From the NCBI GenBank assembly GCA_004802725.1, contig SGPM01000320.1:1-30838 (forward strand): a stretch of 30,838 nucleotides of DNA. The letters run 5' to 3'. This stretch comes from Antrodiella citrinella. Its lineage: Eukaryota; Basidiomycota; Agaricomycetes; Polyporales; Steccherinaceae. Of the stretch, positions 1 through 10,632 are shown one piece after another (position 1 is the stretch's first letter; each line of letters starts with the position of its first letter). The notes under the pieces are model-generated. The model did not search any database. It was not told the origin of the DNA and saw nothing but the letters and a program-made list of their open reading frames with translations. A program made the translations under genes and the position numbers.

Positions 1-1838
1 GATGGCTTAATAGCACTACCCATCATCCCTTTTCGCAAATTTGAGTATATACGGTTTGTTCTATACATCAATGCGATCATTTTGACATAGTTTCCGTAAC
101 ATAAGACCGAGTTTGGGATGAGAACCAGCCCATCGCAACTTCGGCGCTTATAAGCGCCGGTGTGCGCGATGATGTGGCATCCCTTTTAGCAGTAACGCAA
201 CAGTTTGAGACCGTTAAAAGGGTGAAACAGATACTTATTCATGTACTCTACATTATTTATATACTACATTCATCAAAACATATCTATTGTGGCTGCTATT
301 CAATGTTGGCACCGACGATTTGAAAATAAGCGCCCTAACGCCGAGATACCCGTACCCGTGACCCGGGTACGGGTTTTTGCCGGGTACGGGTACGGGTCAG
401 GGTCGTGACACCCGGGGGTATACCCGTGGTGTGCACTACCCGCCCCTAGGGTGTGATCCTCCGAATCCTCCTGTTCGCTATCAGCTTCCGTCGTCGCGAG
501 TGATGACGTTGCTTATTTCTGCCCCGCGCCCCTGTGAGTGAGGCGTGATAAACCCGATTCTCCTGTTCGCATTTCGTTATCACCTTCCGTCGTCGTTTCA
601 CGAGGAGCCTCCGCCGTTTTTGAGGATGCTTGGCGACGCTGTATTGCGGCTGGTAAATATAGCATACAGCTCATTTCCATTGCATGTAAGGTTCAACATA
701 CCTTACGTCCACTTGTTTGGGCATTGTTTGTGCGCGTGTGGGCAGCCCACCTCTTTGCTTACTTACCAGCTCGAGTGGGTGTCACAACATTCTGCAAAAT
801 TAAGTAACGGTGATTTACCTAATCGCACATGAGACTGCGCTCGTCTCTCCTCACTTTGGGGGCACAAGTCATTCACACATTAGGTCTGTAATCATGCATG
901 ATTGGTGTTCCTTTTACATACGGACAGGTGCTTGCAATACTATTCCTACAAGGCAATTAGAACATTGAGCAACGTGAGCATCAAAATCTTGAAAACGCCG
1001 GGAGGTGGTTGTTAGAGGGCACTTGAAGGACCAATCGAAGGAACGGACGGTATGCAAGGGCAGGTACGAGACTGCGAGTACGGGGGAGAGGACGCAAGCC
1101 TGAATACGGCGCGAGCTGTGCACGCCGGTGTAGGCAAGCGCAGGTACGAAGATGAGCGAAGTCAGCAACGTATTGAGACGCAAAAAAGTAACTACGCACC
1201 TGCGTACTTTCACAAACTGCTTCGCATCCACCGTACTCCCCAGTCCTGTCACCATCACCTACAGCGTGCCCGACGCGGCGGCATCACCACGAGCCGAAAG
1301 TTGGAACGAAGGCCAGGGCGTGCCATTTTGAGATGCAAATGGCCGTACTGGCGAGCTGAGGACTAAAATGTGGGGATGGGGCTCATACGTATGATCAAAT
1401 TAGCGTGGCGTAGATAATGGGATGTGTGTATAGCGATCTGAGAGCGCGCCTCCAACGAGTTGACGAGCATGCACGCCATTATTCGTCGTCTACATGTAAT
1501 GGTGGCGAGTTCAGGCTGGGTGAGTGAAACCAAAGCGGAGCAATAAGTCGGCGAGAGTCGGACTCTGAGTCCTGAGTGAGGAGGCTCAGGAGGCAAAGTA
1601 CGAAACGGCGATTGCCGGACTTTCAAACCCAGAAAACCGCTTCTTCCCTGATCACTGATCAGTGGGTTCTGAGACTTGAAACAGAAACAGTAGCTGTGCG
1701 AAGGCGGAATCATTTACTGACAAGAGAGGGGATGTCTTGGAACAAGAAGTCTAATAACCTGAGTATACATTGTACAATGGAGAGCCGGAGATACGAAAAT
1801 ACATGGGTTGGTTCACAAAATTATATGGATGAGAGTCA
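1..1838. other. Intergenic, no supported gene
   Basis: I see no multi-exon model with coherent splice sites on either strand. Open frames here are short and overlap each other on both strands. The stretch contains the GC-rich repeat at about 348-446, described separately. Around 914-1290 there are intron-like donor and acceptor pairs on the minus strand, but the frames they join contain stops, so at most this is an eroded gene. Confidence 0.5.
348..446. repeat. ACCCG/CGGGT-rich inverted low-complexity repeat
   Basis: Copies of ACCCGTACCCG around 348-358 face the reverse complement CGGGTACGGGT around 380-395 across a short T-rich loop. They are followed by further CCCGGGGG and ACCCG words up to the CCTAGGG near 446. 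The block can fold into a strong hairpin and differs from the flanks in base content. Short CCCG(T/A)ACCC repeats are known as subterminal repeats of hAT-type DNA transposons. No transposase or target-site duplication was found, so a transposon origin is only inferred. Confidence 0.55.
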
Positions 1839-3817
1839 CTAACGTTTGCGCTTCATGCGGTCCTGACGACGTTGACCGTCCTCTATTGCGTACCGCTCAA
1901 TAGCCTGCCATGCCCGAGCCCGACTTTGAGCGTGAGCCTGAGCCGGAGTCTGATTCTGAGTCGTGTCAATCCGCTGCATTAACGTACTGTCTCGAGTCGG
2001 GCGAGACATCCTCAGCCTGTCCGCCTCCTCATCTTCTTGCTTTCGCTGCTCCCGTTGCCTCGCTCTCTCCTTGGCCATCTCGGCATCAGCTTGACGCCGT
2101 TTCTCTGCACGTACTTTTGCATCTCGAGCAGCGAATTGAGCTCGAGTCCAGCAGAAGTCTCGAGTTTGAGTGACGTTGTCGCCCGGCTGCGCGAAGGCAG
2201 CAGCTTTGCGAAATAGGTCGAAGCATCGGGGAGGGATAGTTGTTGTAGGTTGGCGACAAATACCGCATAGGGCTCCTTCGGGATGTACAGCGGGCTCCCC
2301 AGTGCGGCGCAAGGGAGAGTGGTTGATCGTACGGGAACGAATGTCCTCGCAGCATTTCTCGCAGGATATATGTCCACATGACCATCTGAAAACAACGGAG
2401 TGCTGGTATGAGCGGACGTCGCACCTGCATATATCACGAAGGGTACTTACATGCGAGGTGTGGCATTGAAGTCGTAGCAGAAAGGACAACCGTAAAGATC
2501 CCGGATGTGACTTCGAAGTTGTTGAAGGTCGTCCTTGAGCCCAGCTATTTCCTGCTGAGAATTTGGAGTGAGGTCATGATATGATCAAGACGTCTTCAAA
2601 AATAGGACTCACAGTTTGTTGATCAGTCGAATTGGCTTGGCCCGAGGGGTCAGCAGATATGGCAGATGGCTCGGCGCGCTGACTTTGAGTATCCCAATCA
2701 TAGGTTGGTAAAGTGCTTTCACGCGAAAGAGTAGGGGGAAATTGAGCCACAGCCTGAGAATGATGTTAGACATGTTATGCGAATAATGCGACACTGAACA
2801 TACCGATGGACTGTCAGGCAATATTAAATCAAAAGATTCTGCGGAGCCGTTGGCAGGTACAGAAGCTATATTGGACGCAAACTACATGATGAACGTCAGC
2901 TGGTAGTTCGTCATATTCAATTCAAGGAATCTTACAACAGCACCGGGCGTAGTGAGAACGGGAGTAAGCCGAGCTGGAACTGAGGGAACGACCGTGGCGT
3001 TACGCGCAGCCAGGGAAGACTCAGGGCGAGCTGAAGTGGGATAAGGAAGCCTTGGTGCATCAAAGAAGATCGACGGGGCGGTCCTGGCGTTACGCAGATC
3101 CGGGATGGACTCAGAGTATGCCACAGCGCGCGCGGAAGACGGTCGAGGGAGTGCTGGAGCGAGGAATGAGACAGATCCGAAGACATCCCCGGTGTTATGC
3201 GTGACCGGGTTGGACGAAACGTGAGTGACTAAAGAAGACGAAGAGGGTTGAGGAAGCCCTGGAGAATCTGGAGTGAGATACTACCCGGAGGAGTCAGTCC
3301 CAGGAGCACACTAGCAACAAGAATGATCGTACCGTCTCCACCTGATCCTCCGACTCACCGAAAACCTGAAGGTAGAGCAAACTGCCAGGGCTTAGAGCCC
3401 GGCGGCGAGAGGAAGGCCCTGCAGCAGACGTCATGGGCTATGGGCGAATAAGGGTTAGTATGGGATCTTCAGAGCAACAAATATCATCTTACCATCTCCT
3501 CCTCATCTTCTGACGAGTTGGGAGAGTTAGGACCGAATACGGCATCCTCGAGCCAATTGCCAGATGAAGGACCTGCGGCAGACGCCATGGACTGCCAAGA
3601 TGGTCAGACATGGTATCTTCGCAAGGGATAATTGTGAACTTACAGTGGCGTCATTAGTCGAGACACGGCTGGCCCGAGTTCTAGCATTGCGACTGCGACG
3701 GTGAGCATAAGTTCTGATCAGGGTGGGTGGCGGGCATGGCGGCGGGCTGGTATGGCGACGAGAAGAGGGTATGTAAGGGCGGTCGTCGCGGTTTTTTCCC
3801 TTGCGGGTGTTGACCAT
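1839..3817 (-). CDS. RING-finger protein (C3HC4), probable E3 ubiquitin ligase
   Basis: Eight exons, hand-spliced: 3817-3644, 3591-3493, 3437-3333, 3280-2936, 2881-2804, 2753-2613, 2554-2451 and 2385-1839, giving about 530 residues. All introns are phase 0 except the last, which is phase 2. The start at 3817 opens a basic N-terminus (MVNTRKGKNRDD). Residues 60-310 are Ser/Pro-rich and look disordered. A short coiled coil precedes the RING: C337-x2-C340-x11-C352-x-H354-x2-C357-x2-C360-x28-C389-x2-C392. FCWTR follows at 426-430, then a long Arg/Glu/Gln-rich helix and a basic end (KRKR). RING proteins usually pass ubiquitin from an E2 to a substrate; the substrate here is unknown. It is a paralogue of the gene at 6739-8185. 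Exons 2 and 3 begin with near-identical sequence, so one probably arose by duplication. The last exon is open throughout and needs no further intron. Confidence 0.85.
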
Positions 3818-3882
3818 GATGACACAAAGAAGGACGAAACAAGACGATTTGTCTGAGGAACGGTCAGGGAGCGCATGACCCA

Positions 3883-3889
3883 TATAAGT
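3883..3889 (-). promoter_or_regulatory. Possible TATA box of the minus-strand RING gene
   Basis: Read on the minus strand, a TTATATG-like word lies about 66-72 nt upstream of the ATG at 3817, a reasonable distance in a fungus. The same site reads TATAAG on the plus strand, where no gene starts nearby. The call rests on position and composition alone. Confidence 0.3.
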
Positions 3890-4963
3890 ACTGAGCAGAC
3901 AGGGCAAGGGTTTCCAGAGTCCTTTGTGTCTGCTCGTTTATGCTGCAGTGGCCACAAAGGAGCCCGACGTTCAGACAAAGCGAACCCTTACCATCTGGCG
4001 ATGGCGACATGGTTAGTGAACCACGATGCCCGAACTTCAGACAAAGAGAATTATGACGATGCAGTGATAGTGGGAAGTGATGATGAGATATATGGACGAT
4101 AATGATAGTGATAGTGATATTCAGGGAATGTGATCGGCATGCGGATAACTCCGAACACGAGGGTGATTTGTGACATGGAATGATTCGGGTGATTAGTGGG
4201 ATAGAGAGGACGCCACAATATGTTGCAACTGCAATATTTGGCCGGTGTCGCTTCATGGGATTCGAGGCTGACCGGTCACTGACCGGTTGACCCCATGATT
4301 CATGGCAACGAAGGAAACACCGGCGCTTGCATGATCCCTCCGTTGTTTCTTCCTCCCCTTTTCACACGCGACTTGCACCTCGATTGCTTGACTCGGTATT
4401 CAGTGTGTTGGTCGGAGTTTATTTGGGTAAGCACTGAGCTTCCTTATCATGTGCGAGTGTGTCATGGAAATATACTTCGTGGATGAGCGGGCCGCGCAGC
4501 AAATCAGTCCAAGTGTCCGAGAAGTAAGTTGAGTTTACTACATCACATTAAAGCGTCCCAATACTCCCCGCCGAATGTCCATATCTATTGTAACCAAATG
4601 AGCTGAGACTGAGCGGTTGAGGGCGCTCAAATATTGTGACTTGGGCAAGGGTCCAGCAGGAAGCGCTCATGAGCCGGCTGACGTCACAACAAGGATTGTC
4701 AATTTCATTGGCCGGTCGATCTTGGTACATACATCGTGCGTTTGAGCATTGTTCTCAACGAATTCAGTAGACCATTGTTCTCAACGCATTAGGTACCTCC
4801 TTGACGGCCAAAGCCACGCTAATCTTGCCCATTCGGCGACATCTTCGCCACATGCTTGCTAAAAGTCGTACCTGATATTCCCTCGGCGATTTGCATAAAA
4901 GCCCAGCAACAACATACCGAGAGAGCACATATCTCATCCAGTTTTTTCTCCACGCCTCCAGCT
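3890..4963. other. Intergenic region between divergent genes
   Basis: About 1.1 kb between the minus-strand RING gene and the plus-strand gene at 4964. It should hold both promoters. Short GATAGT/GATGAT-type repeats lie around 4064-4116. I see no convincing gene; the open frames are short and show no splice-supported extension. Confidence 0.5.
4893..4900 (+). promoter_or_regulatory. TATA-like box before the gene at 4964
   Basis: A CATAAAAG-type word lies about 65-70 nt upstream of the ATG at 4964 and is followed by a CT-rich stretch just before the start. The placement fits a fungal core promoter. There is no experimental support. Confidence 0.35.
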
Positions 4964-5921
4964 ATGAATTCCAATTTGCACCCTAGCCTCTACTTCCCCG
5001 CTCATCTTGAGGTTTTCTCTCCCACACAGAGATCCGTCAACTTCAACGCTATTGACCTCCCTTCCTCCATCGGTCCTTCCCGTACTCCTAGAGTTCAGTC
5101 ACGTGTTACGCCCTATTTCTCCCCAACTCGCTCAGCAAGACTACCTGTACCCAGTAACGGCTCTGCGCCTGCTTGTCCAGATTCCACTCCTCATGCCGCT
5201 GGCCCACAACCCCATCTTGTTCCTGATGTGAACAGCGTCCCCTCCAACCCTCTTATCTACTGCCCCCCTCGTATAACGAGAGATCTCTCAATATCCGACA
5301 TTTCGGAGAGCGACTCTGACGAGAACCCCATCGTTCCCGCCGTTGTTCCCGCCGTCGTTCCCGCCGTCGTTCCTGCCGTCGTTCAGTCAAGCGATAGTGT
5401 CGTTCCAAATCTTATTCGTTCGACCAGGGATGGCATTAGAACCTTGATATCACGACCTGATGGAGAGCTGGGGAGGCCGGGACGTGGCGGTTACAAGTTG
5501 CAGGAGATGTTGAAATGGCCTGCTAAGCAGTACAAACTTGTGAACGTAAGTCATCCCAGTCAACGCCTATACGCCGACACTGACACCCCTGTTGAACTTC
5601 AGCACTTCATTAAAAACCAGGTCTTGCGCGAGATGGATTGCTCTCAGCCATTTTCGAAGCAGCCTCAGAGCAAGATTGACCTCATTCGGGCGGAGGTGAG
5701 TTAGATCTTCTCCCAGTTTTTTATGCATTCATTGACCCATCTCTCAGGCGACAGGCGAATTCAGCTTTCTCGCAAATTATGAGAACGACTGGGCTGTCGA
5801 TGACTTCATCCGCGGAAGACTCAAGTATCAGAAAGCTGCCGCCAAGAAGGCATTTATCGAACAGGAACTCGCTGAGCATAAAACTGAGCGTCGGTTGCGT
5901 CGCAGAGCGGGCGAGGAGTAG
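4964..5921 (+). CDS. Uncharacterised protein with basic, helical C-terminal domain
   Basis: Three exons, 4964-5545, 5603-5695 and 5748-5921, all phase 0, giving about 282 residues. Both introns have GTAAGT or GTGAGT donors and CAG acceptors. Residues 1-150 are rich in Ser, Pro and Asn and look disordered. An acidic Ser/Asp/Glu patch is followed by four tandem VVPA units. From about residue 155 the sequence becomes ordered: a GRGGYKLQEMLKWP block, a middle block that includes LREMDC, and a third block with NYENDWAVDDFIRGRLKYQK. It ends in a Lys/Arg/Glu-rich helix. The Trp/Asp-containing C-terminus resembles small dispersed proteins of unknown function that I associate with agaricomycetes, but I cannot name a family. 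It sits between the two RING paralogues. The ATG at 4964 was chosen because it follows a TATA-like box and CT tract; an upstream in-frame codon near 4856 would place the TATA word inside the coding region. Confidence 0.75.
5332..5381 (+). repeat. 12-bp coding tandem repeat (VVPA units)
   Basis: Four 12-bp units of the form GTTCCCGCCGTC lie in frame inside exon 1 of the gene at 4964 and encode consecutive Val-Pro-Ala-Val units. The units differ only at silent positions (CCC/CCT, GTT/GTC). Twelve-bp units keep the frame whatever the copy number, so length may vary between strains. Confidence 0.85.
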
Positions 5922-6255
5922 CTACCGCAATTGATGATAACTTGTACTCGCTGATGCCGCCTTCCCTTACATAATTATGTGTTCTCTGTTTCCTGAACAG
6001 TTGCTCGTCGTCCTCTACGAATCGGTGTGCGGGCCACCACTACAACATTGTGTTTCTCCTTGTCAGCTTTGTTTACTCTTATGTAGTTGCTCCTTGTTAA
6101 CATTGCTTATATTGATATGACCGTGATGCAACCTCAGATGACCGAAGGTCTGTTGCTGTGGGTCCACCTACGCCTCACAGAAAGCACCGCCACCGCCCGT
6201 CGGGCCGTCGGGGCGCGCATGCCCGAGAGTATCGCCGTTTTCCTCTGCACTTGAT

Positions 6256-6372
6256 CCTCCTCGAGGCCTTCTCTTCACTTGATTCTCCTCGAGGCCTCCT
6301 CTTCACTGCGCCAGTCCTCCTCGAGGCCTCCTCTTCACTGCGCCAGTCCTCCTCGAGGCCTCCTCTTCACAC
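6256..6372. repeat. Minisatellite of about 28-32 bp, roughly four units
   Basis: Units beginning CCTCCTCGAGGCC start at about 6256, 6284, 6316 and 6348, each followed by TCTTCACT-type sequence. The two central units also share GCGCCAGT. Each unit contains the palindrome CCTCGAGG. The array lies about 370 bp upstream of the ATG at 6739, outside any coding sequence. Confidence 0.85.
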
Positions 6373-6636
6373 GCCGCTTTGGGCATGAATTCACCAGCGC
6401 AATAGGCGACCGACTTACCTCACAACGTCAGTCAATCACTTGAGCCTCTCGCTTTGTTCTTCTTCCCCTCCCCTTTCTTTCTCTATCGCGGTCGCCACTC
6501 ATCCTAATTTTCGCATCATGATTGACTCCTTCGTTCCGTGTTTTACCATCCTTGATTGTCACAATCGTCCTCCTCTCACCTCATCACCGTGGCGTGTCGG
6601 TCTACGCGTCGAAAGCCGAGCCCTCCTGTTCTCCTC

Positions 6637-6643
6637 TTATAAG
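6637..6643 (+). promoter_or_regulatory. TATA-like box of the second RING gene
   Basis: A TTATAAG word lies about 96-102 nt upstream of the ATG at 6739, after a long CT-rich stretch. Its position is consistent with a core promoter and a short 5' leader. Confidence 0.4.
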
Positions 6644-6738
6644 ACGAACTCGGACGTGCCATGTTTATCATTCCTCTCAACATCTTCTCTCAACAATTCC
6701 TGACCGTCCATTTGCGATTCTTCTCTTCTCTTTGAAAC

Positions 6739-8185
6739 ATGAACCGATTCATCCTTGTGAGGCCATCCAACCGATCTGGTCCTCTTCTTATTGGGCCTAC
6801 ACCCGCTTCTGTTAGCGATTCTGCCCCGACTCTTGTAAGTGATTCTTCTTGGTATTATTATGCTACCCCCTTTTTATCATTCCATTGAGCAGGTCAATCA
6901 AGATGATCCTCGTACTGTCGCCCCCGCTGGTCGTAGAAACACACATGTCCCCTCGCCTCTCGAGGCTCTTGTACGTACTTTCATATGACCTTTTTGGAGC
7001 CCACACTCATGTTAAATCAATCCACTAAACAGACTTCCGTCGAGCTTGAATTTATTCTTTCAGGGGGGACGTCAAGAATGGCCGTAAGTCCCTTCATTCC
7101 GTTCCATGAACTGCCTTGACGTGTCCACTTCAAAGGTACCGGAGATCACCTCGACCAGCGACATTATAGCTATCGGTGACAACCTAGTCAATGCACGTAA
7201 CGGCAGACAGCTCAATGCGGTTGCGGCATCTATGCATGTAAGTGTATGCGGTCGGACTCTTCGAACATCATCTCACTGCGCCTCTCTGTAGGTCCCTCCG
7301 GTTCTTCGTCTCTGTGACATCCAGGCCCCTTCGGTAAGTTTGTGACCCATCTGCGCAGGCTCATTTTCTGACGTCGTATGCGAACCAGGCCCCTGAAGCT
7401 GCTCCCTCCACAGCTGCCGACGACACACTCATACGCCTCAAGAAGCAGGTGAAGGCCTGCAAGCGCGAACTTATCGCGATTCATACCTGCGGTCTTTGCT
7501 GCATGCCCAATGTCAATCCTCGTTCGTAAGTACTTATCTTTCTATGGATACTTGACATCGTCCGACCAGAACATACAGGTACACCTGCCGTCACGTCGCA
7601 TGTGAGACTTGCATCGAAGGAACTCGTCAGCAGGAACTGGGTTGGTGGTCTAGCCCTGGCGACCATCTCGACGACGCCAGATGTCCCTTTTGTCGTCAGA
7701 CGAGTGAACGTCCAGTGGTGGAGCATCTGTACAGAGAAAGGGCGAGAATCTTGGTGAAGAGGTTCGGTCTTGAGCCCATGGAACGCGATCCCGGTCTATC
7801 CTTCTGCTGGACCCGGGAGGAATTCCAAACGCGCGGTCAACCTGCTAGCGCAGGTCTTCAGAGTCTGACCGTCATGATGGGCTCTATGTATTCCACGGGT
7901 GTTCCCTCCCGCACCACTCCCGTTCTCACCACTCGGTTTGAGGTCGCGCTGCTCAATATGTTGACTTCTTCCACGCCTGCGAACGCGAGCACTACAGAGT
8001 GAGTAAACTATCTTGGTCATGGACGCGTTGCATGGCTAACATTTCTGCTGTTTGGTCTGAACAGGCGTGCCTGCCGACTCGGGCTTGGGTTCTTGATTGG
8101 CATACTCAAGATGTATACCTATGCAGCATTCACTATTCTGATGTTAATATCTCTCATGCAAAACAGGGATTCCTCCCGGTACTAG
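6739..8185 (+). CDS. Membrane-anchored RING-finger protein, probable E3 ubiquitin ligase
   Basis: Eight exons: 6739-6834, 6893-6970, 7033-7083, 7136-7237, 7292-7333, 7389-7525, 7579-7998 and 8065-8185, giving about 348 residues. Introns are phase 0 except those inside the RING and before the last exon, which are phase 2. A short coiled coil (RLKKQVKACKREL) leads into the RING: C157-x2-C160-x11-C172-x-H174-x2-C177-x2-C180-x23-C204-x2-C207. FCWTREEF follows at 244-251. The last exon adds a hydrophobic stretch, about residues 313-335, and a short polar tail, so the protein is probably C-terminally anchored with the RING in the cytosol. Without the final splice the frame would end at an in-frame TGA just after 7998. 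The clean GTGAGT donor, CAG acceptor and hydrophobic continuation favour splicing. It is a paralogue of the gene at 1839-3817, sharing Cys spacing, intron position and FCWTR. Ubiquitin-ligase activity is inferred from the RING alone. Confidence 0.87.
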
Positions 8186-10632
8186 CGATAGAGAATCATT
8201 CCCCCAAACATAATGAGCGCTGAGCTCTGTACCGGTTTCCCTCTCTGTAACGGTTCCCTTTCTGTAACGATTCTAACGGTTTCTCTGCTTGTAACGGTTT
8301 CCCACTCTGTATCTTTGTCCCATACATCGGTCTCTAATGAATTGTGAATTCTGCTCCTATATTACTTTTCTTTCAGACTTATCCGAACATGATCACACCG
8401 TGTTGAGTTGTAAAGACGCACAAGAGCACCGCAACGATGAATGTAATTGTTTTGTACAATTGATCATATACACAGGAAAGAAACGCAGTAAACAAGACAA
8501 AATGGTAGAGTAGGCTAGCCAGTCTTCCTCGGAATATGAAGACGGTTGAGGGAGGAGAGAAGAGTGGGGTGCGCGAAAAAAGTAAACGCGAGGAAGGCGA
8601 GGAACAATGCACTGGCTGAAGGACGTGACGAAAACGTCGCTTTCGCCAGTTGTCCCCGTACATCGTCTTTGGCGTACTGGGTGCATCATGAACGCTGTAG
8701 TCCGCATACTAGTGTATTGTGGTCATCCGAGTTGTCCCGGATGCGCCGCCGTCATTCCGTGTCGTCGTGTTGTTTCGGATGTGTCGCGGTTCAGGACGAG
8801 TCGCTGCCGTCGTCTGTATGCGTAGTCATCGTCCCGAGTCGTCCGTGTCGCAATGTGTTGTCCTCCGTATCCGTACGCTCCGCCCGGGCATTCATCGGTG
8901 ATGCGGTCAGTTCAGATTGGAGGGAGGCCGTCCGGGGAGGAAGGAGGGACACAGAAGACAATAACATCAGCGGGCATGCGGACATATGAAAAGCATAAGC
9001 TAGAGATGCTTGCCTCTGATATCCAACGCAATAGTGTCGAGCCAATTGAGAACTAAGTCAGGGCTAAACGAAATATTGAGTAGCCGTTATGTCATATCAT
9101 AGACGAGCACTTACTGACGAGGGCAAGAGACTGACCACGGAAGGGGATGAGAGTGAGCAGGTGCCGTGGGCGGGAGCTTGTGCACACCGGCTGGTCTATG
9201 CAAAGGTAACACGGTGTCGCCGATCGAGCAGGAGTCAGGAGGAGGAGCGACCGACGCCTTTTTGAGTTGTGTTTGAACAGGAGACATATTTACCTGCACG
9301 TAATCGACGGGCATTATGATGGGACTTGCCGACACACTTCGGGCTTTTCGAGCTCTCAGGCCTCAGCGGAATCGCGTTCCAAGTTCCAACAATGGCTCAG
9401 GCAGAGGTAGGAAGCGAGGGATGGAGCTTTAGAAATTACGGGCGGCGGGCAGCGGTACGTACCGTGTGTTTTGTCACACATTTGTTGACAATCCCATTCT
9501 CCATCCTCAGCTACAACATGCGAGAGTGATCGCATTCGCCGTTGGGAGTCCGGTAACGACGACGACAATAGGAACGTCGACGACACGTGGGGACACCGGA
9601 TATGATGGCGCGATGACGGCATGCATACACTGCAGGACGTCGCCCGTTCAGTAGCACGCCTCCCTCTCATACTAGGCAGTCATCCTGATTAAGTCGGTGT
9701 CACCGTAGTCGACGCTATAGGTAAGCTATGCACTGGTTTTTTAAGGGGGCACACAGGGCAACACATACTGATTGCATCCCGTCACAACAGGTTCAGTGCA
9801 GGAAGTCGGAGACTCTGTATCCTGAGAGGGGCAGGGCGGGTCCCAGGCGCCAAACGTCATTGGCGGGGTTCCCATCCTGCCCCTACTTATACAGCGACCT
9901 TATCGCATTTTCAGATCTCCAACCCCTGCTATTTCGGGTAGTACGCCCTCCTCCGACCGGTCGCAATACTGGTTACTGAAATGTGGTTACTCCTACATCG
10001 CGAAGCGCTCATGTATGTACGCTTGCCAACCTTCATCCTCATCCCGCTCTCACCTACCCTACTGCAGAGCATATCATTCCATGACTTTAGGAATACAGGT
10101 AAAACGTGAGAGGAGTCATTGTGATACCCATATGTCGTCTGGGATGCCCGACTCGGACTGTTAGCGGTTCCAGCCTGTCAGACCCGTCCGGCCGGAAGAG
10201 AATGCAGAGGGAAGGCAGCTTTCTGGTAGGAAGGCGGTATGAGCATCAGGAGCAGCCAAAACTGAACGACGTTGCTTCTAGAGTCGAGACTCGAATACTC
10301 GTAGTCCAAGAATTGTGCCGTGTCGTGCGCACCGGGTAGCACCGAACTTCGATCAGGCCGGCTAGCACACCAACCAACCTGAACGTCATCCTCAGAATGC
10401 GCTGAGACGGGGATGACTGGCACATACAGTATCCTAGCATGACTGTGAGTATTATGGCAGACACCAGCACCCTGAATGCGCCGACGTCTGCTCGTTCGCA
10501 AAGTCAGTAGTGCTTACAGTTATGATGTTGACATTAGGCGCTTTCATCAGTTTTCATCGGACCCCTCCCGCGTGTTCGTTGTGGTTAGCTGTCTCTTTTG
10601 TCCCACTTCGCCCTCTTCTTGAAATCCTCATT
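8186..10632. other. 2.4-kb region without a confident gene
   Basis: Open frames occur on both strands but none joins into a convincing protein. Intron-like pairs exist on the plus strand, for example GTACGT at 9462 with CTCAG near 9518 and GTAAGC at 9721 with AACAG near 9790. The sequence between them has stops in the frames tested. On the minus strand, 10547-10518 joined to 10471-10178 gives a 107-residue frame with no recognisable domain. The region may hold an eroded gene, a non-coding RNA or promoters. Confidence 0.45.
8226..8313. repeat. Imperfect short repeats of CTGTAACGGTTTCCC type
   Basis: Four to five imperfect copies of a word close to CTGTAACGGTTTCCC follow one another with spacings of about 17-25 bp, directly downstream of the RING gene stop at 8185. 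They are probably in its 3' untranslated region. Confidence 0.6.

Larger units (their letters stand above)
5922..6738. other. Intergenic region upstream of the second RING gene
   Basis: No gene was recognised. The stretch contains the 3' flank of the preceding gene, the minisatellite at 6256-6372 and, near its end, CT-rich sequence and a TATA-like box belonging to the RING gene that starts at 6739. Confidence 0.5.

Noticed and set aside
914..1366. Possible minus-strand gene with GTGCGT...CACAG intron-like signals
   Set aside because: Joining the exons leaves in-frame stops, and the plus-strand reading also stops. At most this is an eroded fragment.
8379..9056. Several overlapping open frames on both strands, including a Phe/Leu-rich minus-strand one
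   Set aside because: They overlap one another in different frames, have no splice-supported extension and no protein-like conservation signals.
10178..10547. A two-exon minus-strand frame (10547-10518 joined to 10471-10178, 107 residues) divergent from the WD40-like gene
   Set aside because: The single splice is plausible, but the protein has no domain and competing intron-like signals break the frame. The evidence is too thin to call.
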